DNA of 32,788 nt from an uncultured Treponema sp. (GCA_937902125.1 CALDIB010000050.1:1-32788), one strand, 5' to 3'; positions 1-6,683 are shown, counted from the first letter of the stretch. Program-made: numbers and translations. The notes: generated from the letters alone by a model not told the origin.

Positions 1-23
1 AAATATATTTATTTTATTTAAAA

Positions 24-833
24 ATGGCATTTAATGGTATGTGCACAGGAAATGATATGCTTTACGCAAGTGAAGGAGGAATCATACCAGAATCAAGTCT
101 GAAAATAAAAGCTCCAAAGACTAGTTATATAATAACTACAAATATAGCAAAAAATGCTTCAAAAATACTCCCAATTAATATCAAGCCAACAAAGCCTATA
201 TATTTTATTAAAGAAAATTTACCAAACTGGCTCGAGCTTTCTTTTTATTCCATAGCTAAAAAAAACGGCAAGAGAATAACAGCATTACATATCCTAAACA
301 AATGCTTAATGAGTAAAAATCCTTATATAGACGAACCAATAGCTATTTTATATTGTCACGAAAATGAAACTGATTTATTACGTCTCGTTCCTTTTTTAAT
401 AGACCTTTCTATCCAAATGAAATGTGATATAATAAGCTTTGATTATTTAGGCTTTGGTGATAGTAACACAAAGCCCAAAAATAATACGATAATAGAAGAT
501 GGAGAAACCGCGATTAATTTCGCTTTGACTGATTTAAAATATAAAATAGAAAATTTAATCTTATTTGGAAAAGGCATTGGAGCTATGCCTGCGATATATT
601 TATCAAGTCTAAATGAATATCATAATTGTAAAAGTCTTGTATTATGTACGCCATTAATCATTATGGATAAAATAACTATTAAAACAATGAGAAGCATCAC
701 ATGTAAATGTTTGCTTATTAAAGAAATAGAAAGCAAAGATGAAATTGCTGATAATGATATGATATTACTTTGTAGAGAAATCCCCGACGAAAAAGAATGG
801 CTCCCGAAAAGAAAAGCCATGCCTTCTCAATGA
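24..833 (+). CDS. ABHD17-like alpha/beta hydrolase fold protein, probably catalytically dead
   Basis: A 269-residue protein whose middle follows the alpha/beta-hydrolase pattern of the ABHD17/Bem46 group. It shows a strand with YCHENETDL in place of the usual SHGNAEDL, then ISFDYLGFGDSNTKP matching the family DYSGYGxSxGKP block, then LFGKGIGAMP where the nucleophile elbow GxSxG belongs. The elbow reads G-K-G-I-G, so the catalytic serine is a glycine. No C-terminal HG/ED or catalytic histidine segment is recognisable. There is no signal peptide. The start at 24 has no evident Shine-Dalgarno site and the upstream region lies outside the window; in-frame ATGs at 39 and 57 are alternatives. Base composition is clearly more AT-rich than the glycogen and efflux genes. 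Role unknown: a non-catalytic binding protein or a decaying acquired gene are both possible. Confidence 0.6.
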   Translation: MAFNGMCTGNDMLYASEGGIIPESSLKIKAPKTSYIITTNIAKNASKILPINIKPTKPIYFIKENLPNWLELSFYSIAKKNGKRITALHILNKCLMSKNPYIDEPIAILYCHENETDLLRLVPFLIDLSIQMKCDIISFDYLGFGDSNTKPKNNTIIEDGETAINFALTDLKYKIENLILFGKGIGAMPAIYLSSLNEYHNCKSLVLCTPLIIMDKITIKTMRSITCKCLLIKEIESKDEIADNDMILLCREIPDEKEWLPKRKAMPSQ

Positions 834-844
834 AAACATGGCTT
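814..844 (+). terminator. Hairpin at the 3' end of the hydrolase-like gene
   Basis: AAGCCATG at 814-821 pairs with CATGGCTT at 837-844 (8 bp, 15-nt loop) and straddles the stop codon. No U-tract follows, so this is at best a weak or stabilising 3' structure. Confidence 0.3.
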
Positions 845-857
845 AAAATAAGGAGAA

Positions 858-879
858 AACGAAGATTATAATCTACGTT
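858..879. terminator. 22-bp near-palindrome between convergent genes
   Basis: The left half AACGAAGATTA and right half TAATCTACGTT are reverse complements with one mismatch. It lies between the convergent ends at 833 and 890. Read on the minus strand it is followed by a short T-rich stretch, so it could end the minus-strand operon. It could equally be a protein-binding site. Confidence 0.35.
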
Positions 880-889
880 TATTAAAAAC

Positions 890-1108
890 TCACCTTTCGC
901 CTCTACCACCGCAGCTTGGACATGTTATAACGCCCTCGCCGCCACACATAGAGCATATTTTGTCTGTATAGGGAATGGTTCCTTCTCCGTCACAAGCGTA
1001 ACAAACGACTTCTCCTTCCCCATCGCAAGTTGGACAAGTATATGCAAAGAGCAAAGCTGCAGCCAATATTGACAACATAATCGAAGAAATTATTAGTTTT
1101 AGCTTCAT
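890..1108 (-). CDS. Small exported protein with four CxxCxGxG motifs
   Basis: A 72-residue protein. Residues 1-22 form a hydrophobic N-terminal signal or anchor (MKLKLIISSIMLSILAAALL). The rest is almost entirely four motifs: CPTCDGEG, CYACDGEG, CSMCGGEG and CPSCGGRG. This is the layout of the DnaJ central zinc-binding domain, which holds two zincs with four such motifs, here without any J domain and on an exported protein. It is the last gene of a four-gene minus-strand operon and starts one base after the stop of the preceding TPR gene, so the two are probably translationally coupled. Zinc binding is inferred from the motif; the partner or substrate is unknown. In the periplasm it could act in thiol-disulfide or protein-folding chemistry, but nothing here proves it. 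Confidence 0.7.
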   Translation of the reverse strand: MKLKLIISSIMLSILAAALLFAYTCPTCDGEGEVVCYACDGEGTIPYTDKICSMCGGEGVITCPSCGGRGER

Positions 1109-1109
1109 T

Positions 1110-1775
1110 TTAAGAATTATTCCTTATTGCGCAGATAATGAGAAAAATCGCGGCAGCGCCAATAATAATTCCCCACTTTATTAAACGACGCTTTTTCAAT
1201 TTTGCAAGAGCCTCCTCAATTTGTTTTGTAAGATCGCCGATTTCGCCGCCTTTATCCTTGTTCACGCTTATCAAATATTCTGCAAATGTCACCTCTTTTA
1301 AGCTGGCTATTTGTTCTTTTACAAGACCAAGTGTTAATTGCAGAAATTTCGGATAACTTTGAATCCAAGAAAGAGAGGCGACATTTTCCATGAAGAGGGC
1401 ATAACACTCTTTGACACGCTTGTACTCATCTTTCGCGCCAGAAACGCTGCTAAACTCATTATAATGAGACTCCGCAGCAGAAAGCCAATTGCTTCTAAAA
1501 GAAAAAGCAGCGTCAATAACAATATCCTTGAATTCATCAGACAACGATGATGCATCGTTAATCGAATTCCAAATTTCAATTGCTTGAGCTCCTTCGCTTT
1601 CCGCATCCGCCAAAGTGAATGACAGCAAAACCGCGGAACCTTTTAAAGCTTTTGCATTCGCTGATTTTGGATCCACAGTTAACGCTTGATTGCAAAAACT
1701 TGTGCATTCATCCTTGTTTCCCGCTTTGTAAGCGTCCATCGCCATAGTCATGGCCGTGTCAAATTGTCCTGACAT
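1110..1775 (-). CDS. Tail-anchored TPR-like protein
   Basis: About 221 residues. The N-terminus is helical with a TPR-like unit (residues about 1-45: FDTAMTMAMDAYKAGNKDECTS then CNQALTVDPKSANAKALKGS). A charged helical middle follows, then one C-terminal membrane helix (WGIIIGAAAIFLIICAI) preceded by KKRR, so the body should face the cytoplasm. The start is placed at 1775 rather than the ATG at 1781: AGGAGG lies only 2 nt from the upstream ATG but 8 nt from the one at 1775. It is the third gene of the zinc ribbon/SPFH operon. TPRs bind other proteins, so a scaffold role for the SPFH partner is plausible but inferred. Confidence 0.65.
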   Translation of the reverse strand: MSGQFDTAMTMAMDAYKAGNKDECTSFCNQALTVDPKSANAKALKGSAVLLSFTLADAESEGAQAIEIWNSINDASSLSDEFKDIVIDAAFSFRSNWLSAAESHYNEFSSVSGAKDEYKRVKECYALFMENVASLSWIQSYPKFLQLTLGLVKEQIASLKEVTFAEYLISVNKDKGGEIGDLTKQIEEALAKLKKRRLIKWGIIIGAAAIFLIICAIRNNS

Positions 1776-1824
1776 TTTCATGTCCTCCTATTTTTTTTAT
1801 TCAAAGAATTTCTTTGAACATTTG

Positions 1825-2985
1825 CTAATTTAATTTTTGTCCACACTCTCCGCAAAATACACTGCCAGCTATATATTTTGCGCCGCAATTTTTACAGACC
1901 AACTTCATCGGCGAGCCACAAAAAATGCAAAACTTTGTTTGGCTTGGATTATCCTTTTTGCATGAAGGGCATACAATGAACACATCTCCGCATTTAACGC
2001 AAAACTTTGTTCCTAACGGGGATTCCGCTCCACATTTATCACATTTAATGCCAGCGGACCGCATATTAGGATTCAAAGCGTTTCCAACCATAACACCAAG
2101 CGCGCTGCCTACAGAAGCGCTTGCATTTAACCCCATAAAAGCACCGGCAATTCCATTGCCACCAAGATTTTCTGCGGCAGTGCGAGCCGTGTCATACATC
2201 CTTTCTGTTTTATAAATATCTAGATTTTCAGAATGGCGCTTGAACTTCATTTTTTCTTCAACATCTTCCGCCCAAATTTGACGAAGTTTTGAAACAACGT
2301 TTTTTACCCGTTCATCATTATCAATAATTGGAATAGCTTCTACAACAAAATGCTTTGTCAATAAACCGTATTCCGAAAAAATCTTTTCAACACTCTCTTT
2401 TGAGGTTTTAGCGACTTCATCTATTTTTGTTTCAAGTTCAATCGGACTAATTCCAAGAGATTGCTCAATGCTTATGATCGATTTTTTCACAGCGGCGCAA
2501 ACAAGATCCTTAAAATATGACTTTATATTCTCTGCAGAAAGTTCAGATAGATTCCCCGCAATCTGCACAAACAGCGTCTTCGCATCTGTAATTTTTAACG
2601 CATAACTTCCGCGAGCAGAAACTGGAATAGGAACCTTAAAACTTGGCTCTATCAAATTAAATGGCGTCAACCCGAATTTATTGTTCATTATGACTGATTT
2701 ATTAACAAAATAAATCGAAGCGACAAAGGGGGAATTTCCTGAAAAAACCGAACCTAGAAGTTCAGATAAAATAGGAAGGTTTGCTACAGCAAGCGTGTAT
2801 TGCCCCGTCGGAAAGACATCGCAAATCTTTCCTCCCTTTACAAAAATTGCTTCTTGATTTTCCGCCACCACAAGTTGGGACCCCAACCTAACCTCATCTT
2901 GGCGTTTTGAATACTCATCGTCATGCCATTTCCAAATAAGCGTCGGCTCTTGAACATTGCAACGTATTACATTTGCGATAACCAT
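1825..2985 (-). CDS. SPFH domain protein with three C-terminal zinc ribbons (YdjI-like)
   Basis: 386 residues. Residues about 15-250 match the SPFH/band-7 proteins often labelled virion core protein-like and exemplified by Bacillus subtilis YdjI. The N-terminus reads LIWKWHDDEYSKRQDEVRLGSQL, followed by VVAENQEAIFVKGGKICDVF and GQYTL, typical of this subfamily. A glycine/alanine-rich linker (about 270-310) leads to three consecutive CxxC-CxxC ribbons at about 314-386 (CDKC..CVKC, CPSC..CIFC, CKNC..CGEC). There is no membrane helix, so association with the membrane must go through partners. Its start codon overlaps the preceding stop codon by one base (TAATG), indicating coupling. In B. subtilis the YdjGHI proteins recruit PspA at stressed membranes; a related envelope-stress role here is inference, and no PspA gene is visible. 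Confidence 0.8.
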   Translation of the reverse strand: MVIANVIRCNVQEPTLIWKWHDDEYSKRQDEVRLGSQLVVAENQEAIFVKGGKICDVFPTGQYTLAVANLPILSELLGSVFSGNSPFVASIYFVNKSVIMNNKFGLTPFNLIEPSFKVPIPVSARGSYALKITDAKTLFVQIAGNLSELSAENIKSYFKDLVCAAVKKSIISIEQSLGISPIELETKIDEVAKTSKESVEKIFSEYGLLTKHFVVEAIPIIDNDERVKNVVSKLRQIWAEDVEEKMKFKRHSENLDIYKTERMYDTARTAAENLGGNGIAGAFMGLNASASVGSALGVMVGNALNPNMRSAGIKCDKCGAESPLGTKFCVKCGDVFIVCPSCKKDNPSQTKFCIFCGSPMKLVCKNCGAKYIAGSVFCGECGQKLN

Positions 2986-3623
2986 TAATCTATATCCCCC
3001 ATTGCAATTACATCAAAAATTATTATTGAAATTGTCCAAATTAAAATTAACGCATTTTTTCCTATGAAAGTTGTGACGCACCAGAATAATAATGCGGCTA
3101 TCAATGCTCCAACTATTAAACCTATCCAAAAATTCTTTGACAGAGCGACGCCTATCACCGTGAATATGACGCCAAAAAAACCATATATAAAGGTTTCAAT
3201 GGATTCCGTTTCAAAAGTTGACACAAGGAACAAAAATAAAAAAATGGAAATTTCAGCAATAATTGAAAATATTATCGTTCTTCTCTTTTCTTTCTTCCGA
3301 ATGGAAATAAATTTTCGCTCCAAGAGCTCTTGATTCTGGACAAGGCCATTCAGCAATTTTTTTATTTTTTTTACATCTTCAAACTGATTTAAAAAATCGA
3401 TTTTGCGGGCCACAGATTTCATCGTGTCTTTTATTTTCTTTGATCCGCCCGTGTTTTCATTTATAGCGTCCTTCGCCTTTAGCAAAATAAATTCCGCGTC
3501 TTGAAGAATTGTTTCGCATTCAGGATCCAAAGGGATTTCCTTCCCGCAATATTCACATTGAGAATCAAAATCGCTTATTTCTGCTTTGCATAAGGGGCAA
3601 ACTCGCATATACTTTCCAAACAT
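2985..3623 (-). CDS. Zinc ribbon plus multi-span membrane protein
   Basis: 212 residues. An N-terminal zinc ribbon (CPLC at about 9-12, CEYC at about 24-27) is followed by a charged helical stretch with coiled-coil character (about 60-110). The C-terminal half holds about four membrane segments (IIFSIIAEISIFLFLFLV, FIYGFFGVIFTVIGVAL, WIGLIVGALIAALLFWCV, ILIWTISIIIFDVIAM). The layout of an N-terminal ribbon feeding into membrane spans recalls YdjG-type partners of SPFH proteins. It is the first gene of the operon. The ATG at 3623 has no good ribosome site; the ATG at 3608 (MRVCPLC) is preceded by GGAAAG and is a credible alternative start. No enzymatic motif is visible. Confidence 0.65.
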   Translation of the reverse strand: MFGKYMRVCPLCKAEISDFDSQCEYCGKEIPLDPECETILQDAEFILLKAKDAINENTGGSKKIKDTMKSVARKIDFLNQFEDVKKIKKLLNGLVQNQELLERKFISIRKKEKRRTIIFSIIAEISIFLFLFLVSTFETESIETFIYGFFGVIFTVIGVALSKNFWIGLIVGALIAALLFWCVTTFIGKNALILIWTISIIIFDVIAMGDID

Positions 3624-3631
3624 TTTAAGAA

Positions 3632-3659
3632 GGCTTTAAAAGAAGTTTTTTTTAAAGCC
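3632..3659 (-). promoter_or_regulatory. 5'-leader hairpin of the zinc ribbon/SPFH operon
   Basis: A perfect 10-bp stem (GGCTTTAAAA at 3632-3641 with TTTTAAAGCC at 3650-3659) and an 8-nt loop. It begins about 9 nt into the predicted transcript and ends just upstream of the first start codon. It could protect the 5' end or hold a regulatory structure; it is not followed by a U-tract in the direction of transcription. Confidence 0.5.
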
Positions 3660-3660
3660 A

Positions 3661-3729
3661 ATAGCATTACTCAGATTATAGCACACGCTTTGGGCTTGTG
3701 TCAATAAAAATAACATGCTGATAGCATTA
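3661..3729. promoter_or_regulatory. Paired ATAGCATTA sites flanking the promoter (candidate operator)
   Basis: ATAGCATTA occurs at 3661-3669 and again at 3721-3729, exactly 60 bp apart. One site lies on the predicted transcription start of the SPFH operon. The other lies upstream of its -35 box, just before the XRE start codon. The second copy is also part of an inverted repeat (ATGCT at 3715-3719, AGCAT at 3723-3727). Binding by the adjacent XRE protein is inferred from position only. Confidence 0.5.
3675..3704 (-). promoter_or_regulatory. Consensus sigma70 promoter of the zinc ribbon/SPFH operon
   Basis: Read on the minus strand: TTGACA (3699-3704), an 18-bp spacer, then TATAAT (3675-3680). 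Both hexamers are perfect matches. The predicted start of transcription is near 3668, inside one of two ATAGCATTA repeats, so a repressor is likely to be needed. Confidence 0.85.
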
Positions 3730-3734
3730 TAAAT

Positions 3735-4052
3735 ATGACTCTTAAGACTATTTTTATTGAAAATTTAAAATTCTACAGAAAAACCAATGGTTTCAGCCAA
3801 CAGCAGTTGGCTGAAAAATGTGACATGGCGACAAATTATCTTAGTGAAATTGAACGCGGCCAGAAGTTTCCTTCCATTGAGATGATAGAGAATATTTCAA
3901 CAGCGCTAAAAATTCCTGCCTACCTTTTATTTCTTGATGGCAGGGCGGCCGCGCGCAGTGATTTTATTACAAAAAAAAGGAACAATGAATTCTGTAAAAA
4001 CTTGCTTTCTACAATTTCCGAAATATTAAAGGAATATGGATTTACGGAATAA
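3735..4052 (+). CDS. XRE-family helix-turn-helix regulator
   Basis: 105 residues. The N-terminal 65 residues form a Cro/CI-type HTH: FIENLKFYRKTNGFSQQQLAEK, then CDMATNYLSEIERGQKFPSIE, the canonical SQ-LA...S-E-G pattern. A short helical C-terminus of about 35 residues follows and carries no ligand domain. It is transcribed away from the zinc ribbon/SPFH operon across a 111-bp shared region holding that operon's promoter and two ATAGCATTA sites, so it is the likely regulator of the operon and of itself. No Shine-Dalgarno sequence precedes the ATG. No good promoter of its own could be defined. Confidence 0.85.
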   Translation: MTLKTIFIENLKFYRKTNGFSQQQLAEKCDMATNYLSEIERGQKFPSIEMIENISTALKIPAYLLFLDGRAAARSDFITKKRNNEFCKNLLSTISEILKEYGFTE

Positions 4053-4103
4053 AAACAAAAAAAATGCCGCGCTCTGTCCTAAGTTTTTGGAAGAAATTGC
4101 TTT

Positions 4104-4129
4104 AATAATACACCAACAAATACTCGCCG
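4104..4129 (-). repeat. Remnant copy of a GNAT gene 3' end, left boundary of the TA-like module
   Basis: This 26-bp stretch matches 5211-5236 at 24 of 26 positions, in the same orientation. Read on the minus strand it encodes GEYLLVYY followed by TAA, the same peptide that ends the GNAT protein at 6657-7718. The two differences fall in one leucine codon (TTG here, CTT there) and are synonymous. It therefore looks like the end of a homologous gene from another lineage rather than a random repeat. Confidence 0.7.
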
Positions 4130-4137
4130 AATCGATT

Positions 4138-4827
4138 TCACGCTATAGACGTAAACGTCTCTATCCCGTTCTCCGCGCAGACTTGGCTTAGAACCTTTAA
4201 TTGCTTTGCGGATAGACTTTTGTAAACGTCTTTAAGTTTTGCCGTATGTTCTTTTGATTGCTGAATGTGGTAAAGCAATTCTTTAACAGCCGCGATGTCC
4301 TTTGCTTTCTTCTCGGGAGGATTTCGTATGGGATTGGTGAGAATTTTCTGAACTACATAAACGGCCGGTTCTGGAACTATCAGTTTATATAACTTTCCGT
4401 CCGGCGACTTAGCCTCAACTTCCCGCGGAAAATTTGCAAGAATGTTTATGACACGCAAGCCTTCCGAAACAATTCCCAAGGGTTTTATTTCCATTCGTTT
4501 GTCAGAGCCAGAACCTAAAACTCGCGTCAAGAACTCAAGCTCAAGCAAATCCTCTTTATAAAATCTTGAAATGCCATCCAATTCATCATACACATAGCCA
4601 ATTTCCTTCAACTTTTCTACGACTGGTATTTTCTCTTTTGGAAGATTTATGTTTTTATAAAAAAAGTCAACATCGCGCGTGCGCAAGTTCGCCGTAAAAT
4701 CCGTCGTAAACAAAGCGGAATAAAAATACTCCGCCCAGCTTCCTATAATCATCACATATCGCAAGAGACCAATTTCGTCAAAGGCATTTATTGTTTGCCA
4801 AAATGCGTTCTCCTGTTCTTTTGTCAT
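4138..4827 (-). CDS. Nucleotidyltransferase, AbiEii-like, putative toxin
   Basis: 229 residues. The N-terminus has the nucleotidyltransferase signature: IIGSWAEYFY (the GS motif, residues about 27-36) followed by RTRDVDFF, giving the paired acidic residues of a DxD metal site. Further on, VVQKILTNPIRNPPEKKAKDIAAV resembles the K...K.KD block of AbiEii/DUF1814-type enzymes. These transfer nucleotides to RNA or protein and act as toxins in type IV systems. The gene overlaps its upstream neighbour by four bases (ATGA), so the two are coupled as in toxin-antitoxin pairs. It ends 8 bp from a copy of a GNAT 3' end. Toxicity and target are inferred; it could instead be a resistance-type nucleotidyltransferase. 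Confidence 0.65.
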   Translation of the reverse strand: MTKEQENAFWQTINAFDEIGLLRYVMIIGSWAEYFYSALFTTDFTANLRTRDVDFFYKNINLPKEKIPVVEKLKEIGYVYDELDGISRFYKEDLLELEFLTRVLGSGSDKRMEIKPLGIVSEGLRVINILANFPREVEAKSPDGKLYKLIVPEPAVYVVQKILTNPIRNPPEKKAKDIAAVKELLYHIQQSKEHTAKLKDVYKSLSAKQLKVLSQVCAENGIETFTSIA

Positions 4828-5132
4828 CTAATTTCCTTTTCCAATTGCTTTTTGTCGGACTCTAATTTTCTTATGAGCCGGAGCAATTCCTTTCTTCGCT
4901 GAGTTTTTTTCAATAAGTCTGATTTGTCAAATGAATTGACGTTTCCAAGGAACTTTGAAACAGTTTTTTTGCCGTCGCGGTAACTCAAATAAAGGTATTC
5001 TTGGTTCGCAATTTTTCTAGCATAAATTGACCCCTTTGGAAGTTCTTCCACTTCCCTTTCATACCGAGAAATCAACCGCTCTGTTCTTTCTAGCTCGTCC
5101 TTAAAGACGGCCATTATCAATTCTGACTTCAT
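4824..5132 (-). CDS. Small partner of the nucleotidyltransferase, putative antitoxin
   Basis: 102 residues, highly charged. An N-terminal helix (VFKDELERTERLISRYERE) and a C-terminal coiled-coil-like helix (RRKELLRLIRKLESDKKQ) flank a short beta-rich core, LPKGSIYARKIANQEYLYLS then YRDGKKTVSKFLG. This core is found in small proteins encoded next to nucleotidyltransferases; I do not recognise a named family with certainty and see no HTH. The start at 5132 has only a weak ribosome site and an in-frame ATG at 5114 is possible. It is the first gene of the pair, in the position usual for an antitoxin. A large inverted repeat immediately upstream suggests autoregulation. Confidence 0.55.
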   Translation of the reverse strand: MKSELIMAVFKDELERTERLISRYEREVEELPKGSIYARKIANQEYLYLSYRDGKKTVSKFLGNVNSFDKSDLLKKTQRRKELLRLIRKLESDKKQLEKEIR

Positions 5133-5138
5133 GAGCTC

Positions 5139-5195
5139 TTACACTACAAATTACATTATTTTACGTATTTTGTAGTGTAATACAATTTTACACTA
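5139..5195. promoter_or_regulatory. Inverted-repeat operator and promoter of the TA-like pair
   Basis: TTACACTACAAA (5139-5150) and TTTGTAGTGTAA (5169-5180) are perfect 12-bp inverted repeats. A third partial copy, TTACACTA, lies at 5188-5195. A plausible minus-strand promoter (TTGTAT at 5180-5185, 16-bp spacer, TAAAAT at 5158-5163) lies between and across the arms, so a bound protein would block it. Confidence 0.65.
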
Positions 5196-5211
5196 AAATT
5201 CAAAAATGTCA

Positions 5212-5240
5212 ATAATACACAAGCAAATACTCGCCGCGCG
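5212..5240. repeat. Left 29-bp target duplication of the IS (ancestral GNAT 3' end)
   Basis: Identical over 29 bp to 6684-6712. On the minus strand it encodes RGEYLLVYY, and the next codon at 5209-5211 is TGA. This is therefore the displaced original stop of the GNAT gene, now 1.4 kb from the rest of the gene. Confidence 0.9.
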
Positions 5241-6683
5241 ACTAATTCGTAAGCGATTTTGTCCAAGGAATTCGAAAGGGATTTTGTCCCTTATAATTAA
5301 GAGGTGAATTACTTGGATGAGAAGAAACTGGAAGTTATGAAGATGGTTGTTGATGGAGAAAAGTCCATTTCCTGGGCAGCGGCAAAACTTAAGAGAAGCG
5401 AAAAAACTATTCGCAGATACAGAAAGGAACTGCTTGAAAATCCGAATGCTGATCTTGTTCATAAGAACAGAGGACGCGAGCCGGCAAACAAAACAGATCA
5501 CGAATTAATTTGGCATCTTTACTGTACTAAATATTACGGACTGAACATCACGTATTTCTGCGAAAAGCTTGAAGAAAACGAGAGCATAAAAATCAGTGAA
5601 GGTCTGGTCCGCTTAATTTTCAAAGAGCATGACGAGTTTTCTGCAAAGGCCTGGCGCAGAACAAAAAATGAATTAAGAAAACGCCTGCGGGAACTTAAGA
5701 AACTTACAAAGCGGCAGAAAGAAGTTCTTGTTCAACTGGAAACAGAACCTTATGTGAGAACGACTCATCCGACACAGCCAAGATCAAAATATTTTGGAGA
5801 AGAACTTCAGATGGACGCAAGCATACATCTGTGGTTCGGTACAAGAAAATGCGCGCTGCACACGGCCATAGACGATGCGACAGGTCTAATTGTTGGCGCT
5901 TGGTTTGATTGCCAGGAAACACGCAACGGTTATTACCAGATTACAAAGCAATTCCTTGCAAAATATGGACTTCCATTGCTTATAAAGACTGACAGACGCA
6001 CTGTTTTTGAGTACAAAAGGAAAAATGAAAAGGATATGGCAGAAGATGCTATGACGCAATACCAGCATGTCTGTCAGACTCTTGGCATAGAGCTGCAGTG
6101 CAGTTCAAGCCCTCAATTTAAGCCGAGGGTTGAACGAAGCTACGGGACTCTTCAAGGCAGGCTTCCATTTGAACTGAAAGAAGCGGGAGTCACAACAATT
6201 GAGGAAGCAAATGCATTTCTTAAAAAGTATATTCAAAAGTTTAATGAGCAGTTTGCAATACGCAAAGGAATAAAAAGTGTTTGGGTAAAAGTTGCGAAAG
6301 ACTAGATTGACTCAGCTCTTGTTACAATTGCAAAGCGAACTGTGGACTGCGGAAATGGAATAAGGTTGAACAATAAATATTACGGAACTTTTGATTCTTA
6401 CGGAAATCAGATTTTTATTAAACCTAAAACAAAGGTGTCTGTAATTACAATGATGAATGGAGCAGTTTATGCCATGCATGATGACAAGCTTCTTGCGCTG
6501 GATATTATTCCAGAACGCCAAAAGATTTCAGACATGATGGACTTTGATATGGAAAAGCCGGTCGTACGAAAGAAATACATTCCTCCGTACGACAGCATTT
6601 GGCGCATTACAAATTCGAATTTATTCAGAAAAAAGACCTTAATTTTTTGAGGTCTATTATGGACAAAATCGCTTACGAATGAC
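5241..6683 (+). mobile_element. IS1202-like (ISNCY) insertion sequence
   Basis: A 1.44-kb element bounded by a 29-bp direct target duplication. The terminal inverted repeats are ATTCGTAAGCGATTTTGTCC at 5245-5264 and its exact reverse complement at 6661-6680. The left end carries a second, tandem copy of the repeat at 5270-5289 (18 of 20 identical, 25-bp offset), probably a second transposase-binding site. IS1202-type elements are known for unusually long target duplications, which fits. The exact edges are uncertain by one or two bases. A small inverted repeat (AGACCT/AGGTCT) sits near the right end. The single transposase gene carries a stop codon, so the copy is probably unable to move by itself. 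Confidence 0.9.
5313..6650 (+). pseudogene. IS1202-group transposase interrupted by an in-frame amber codon
   Basis: One reading frame runs from 5304 to 6650 with a single TAG at 6303-6305. The first part (about 330 residues) has an N-terminal HTH (ISWAAAKLKRSEKTIRRY) and an rve/DDE catalytic core: QMDAS (first D), the IKTDRRT segment (second D) and RVERSYGTLQGRL (the E). After the stop the same frame continues with IDSALVTIAKRTVDCGNGIR and NNKYYGTFDSYGNQIF, the C-terminal domain expected for this group. The likely start is TTG at 5313, six bases after GAGGTG, rather than GTG at 5304. A nonsense mutation is the simplest reading. The truncated product keeps the catalytic residues but lacks the C-terminal beta domain. 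Confidence 0.85.

Noticed and set aside
834..889. Small gene between the hydrolase-like gene and the CxxCxGxG gene
   Set aside because: AAGGAG is present but no start codon opens a frame of useful length before the convergent gene; the palindrome explains the region better.
6342..6650. Separate 102-residue gene after the transposase
   Set aside because: It is in the same frame as the transposase and encodes its C-terminal domain beyond an amber codon; no independent ribosome site.
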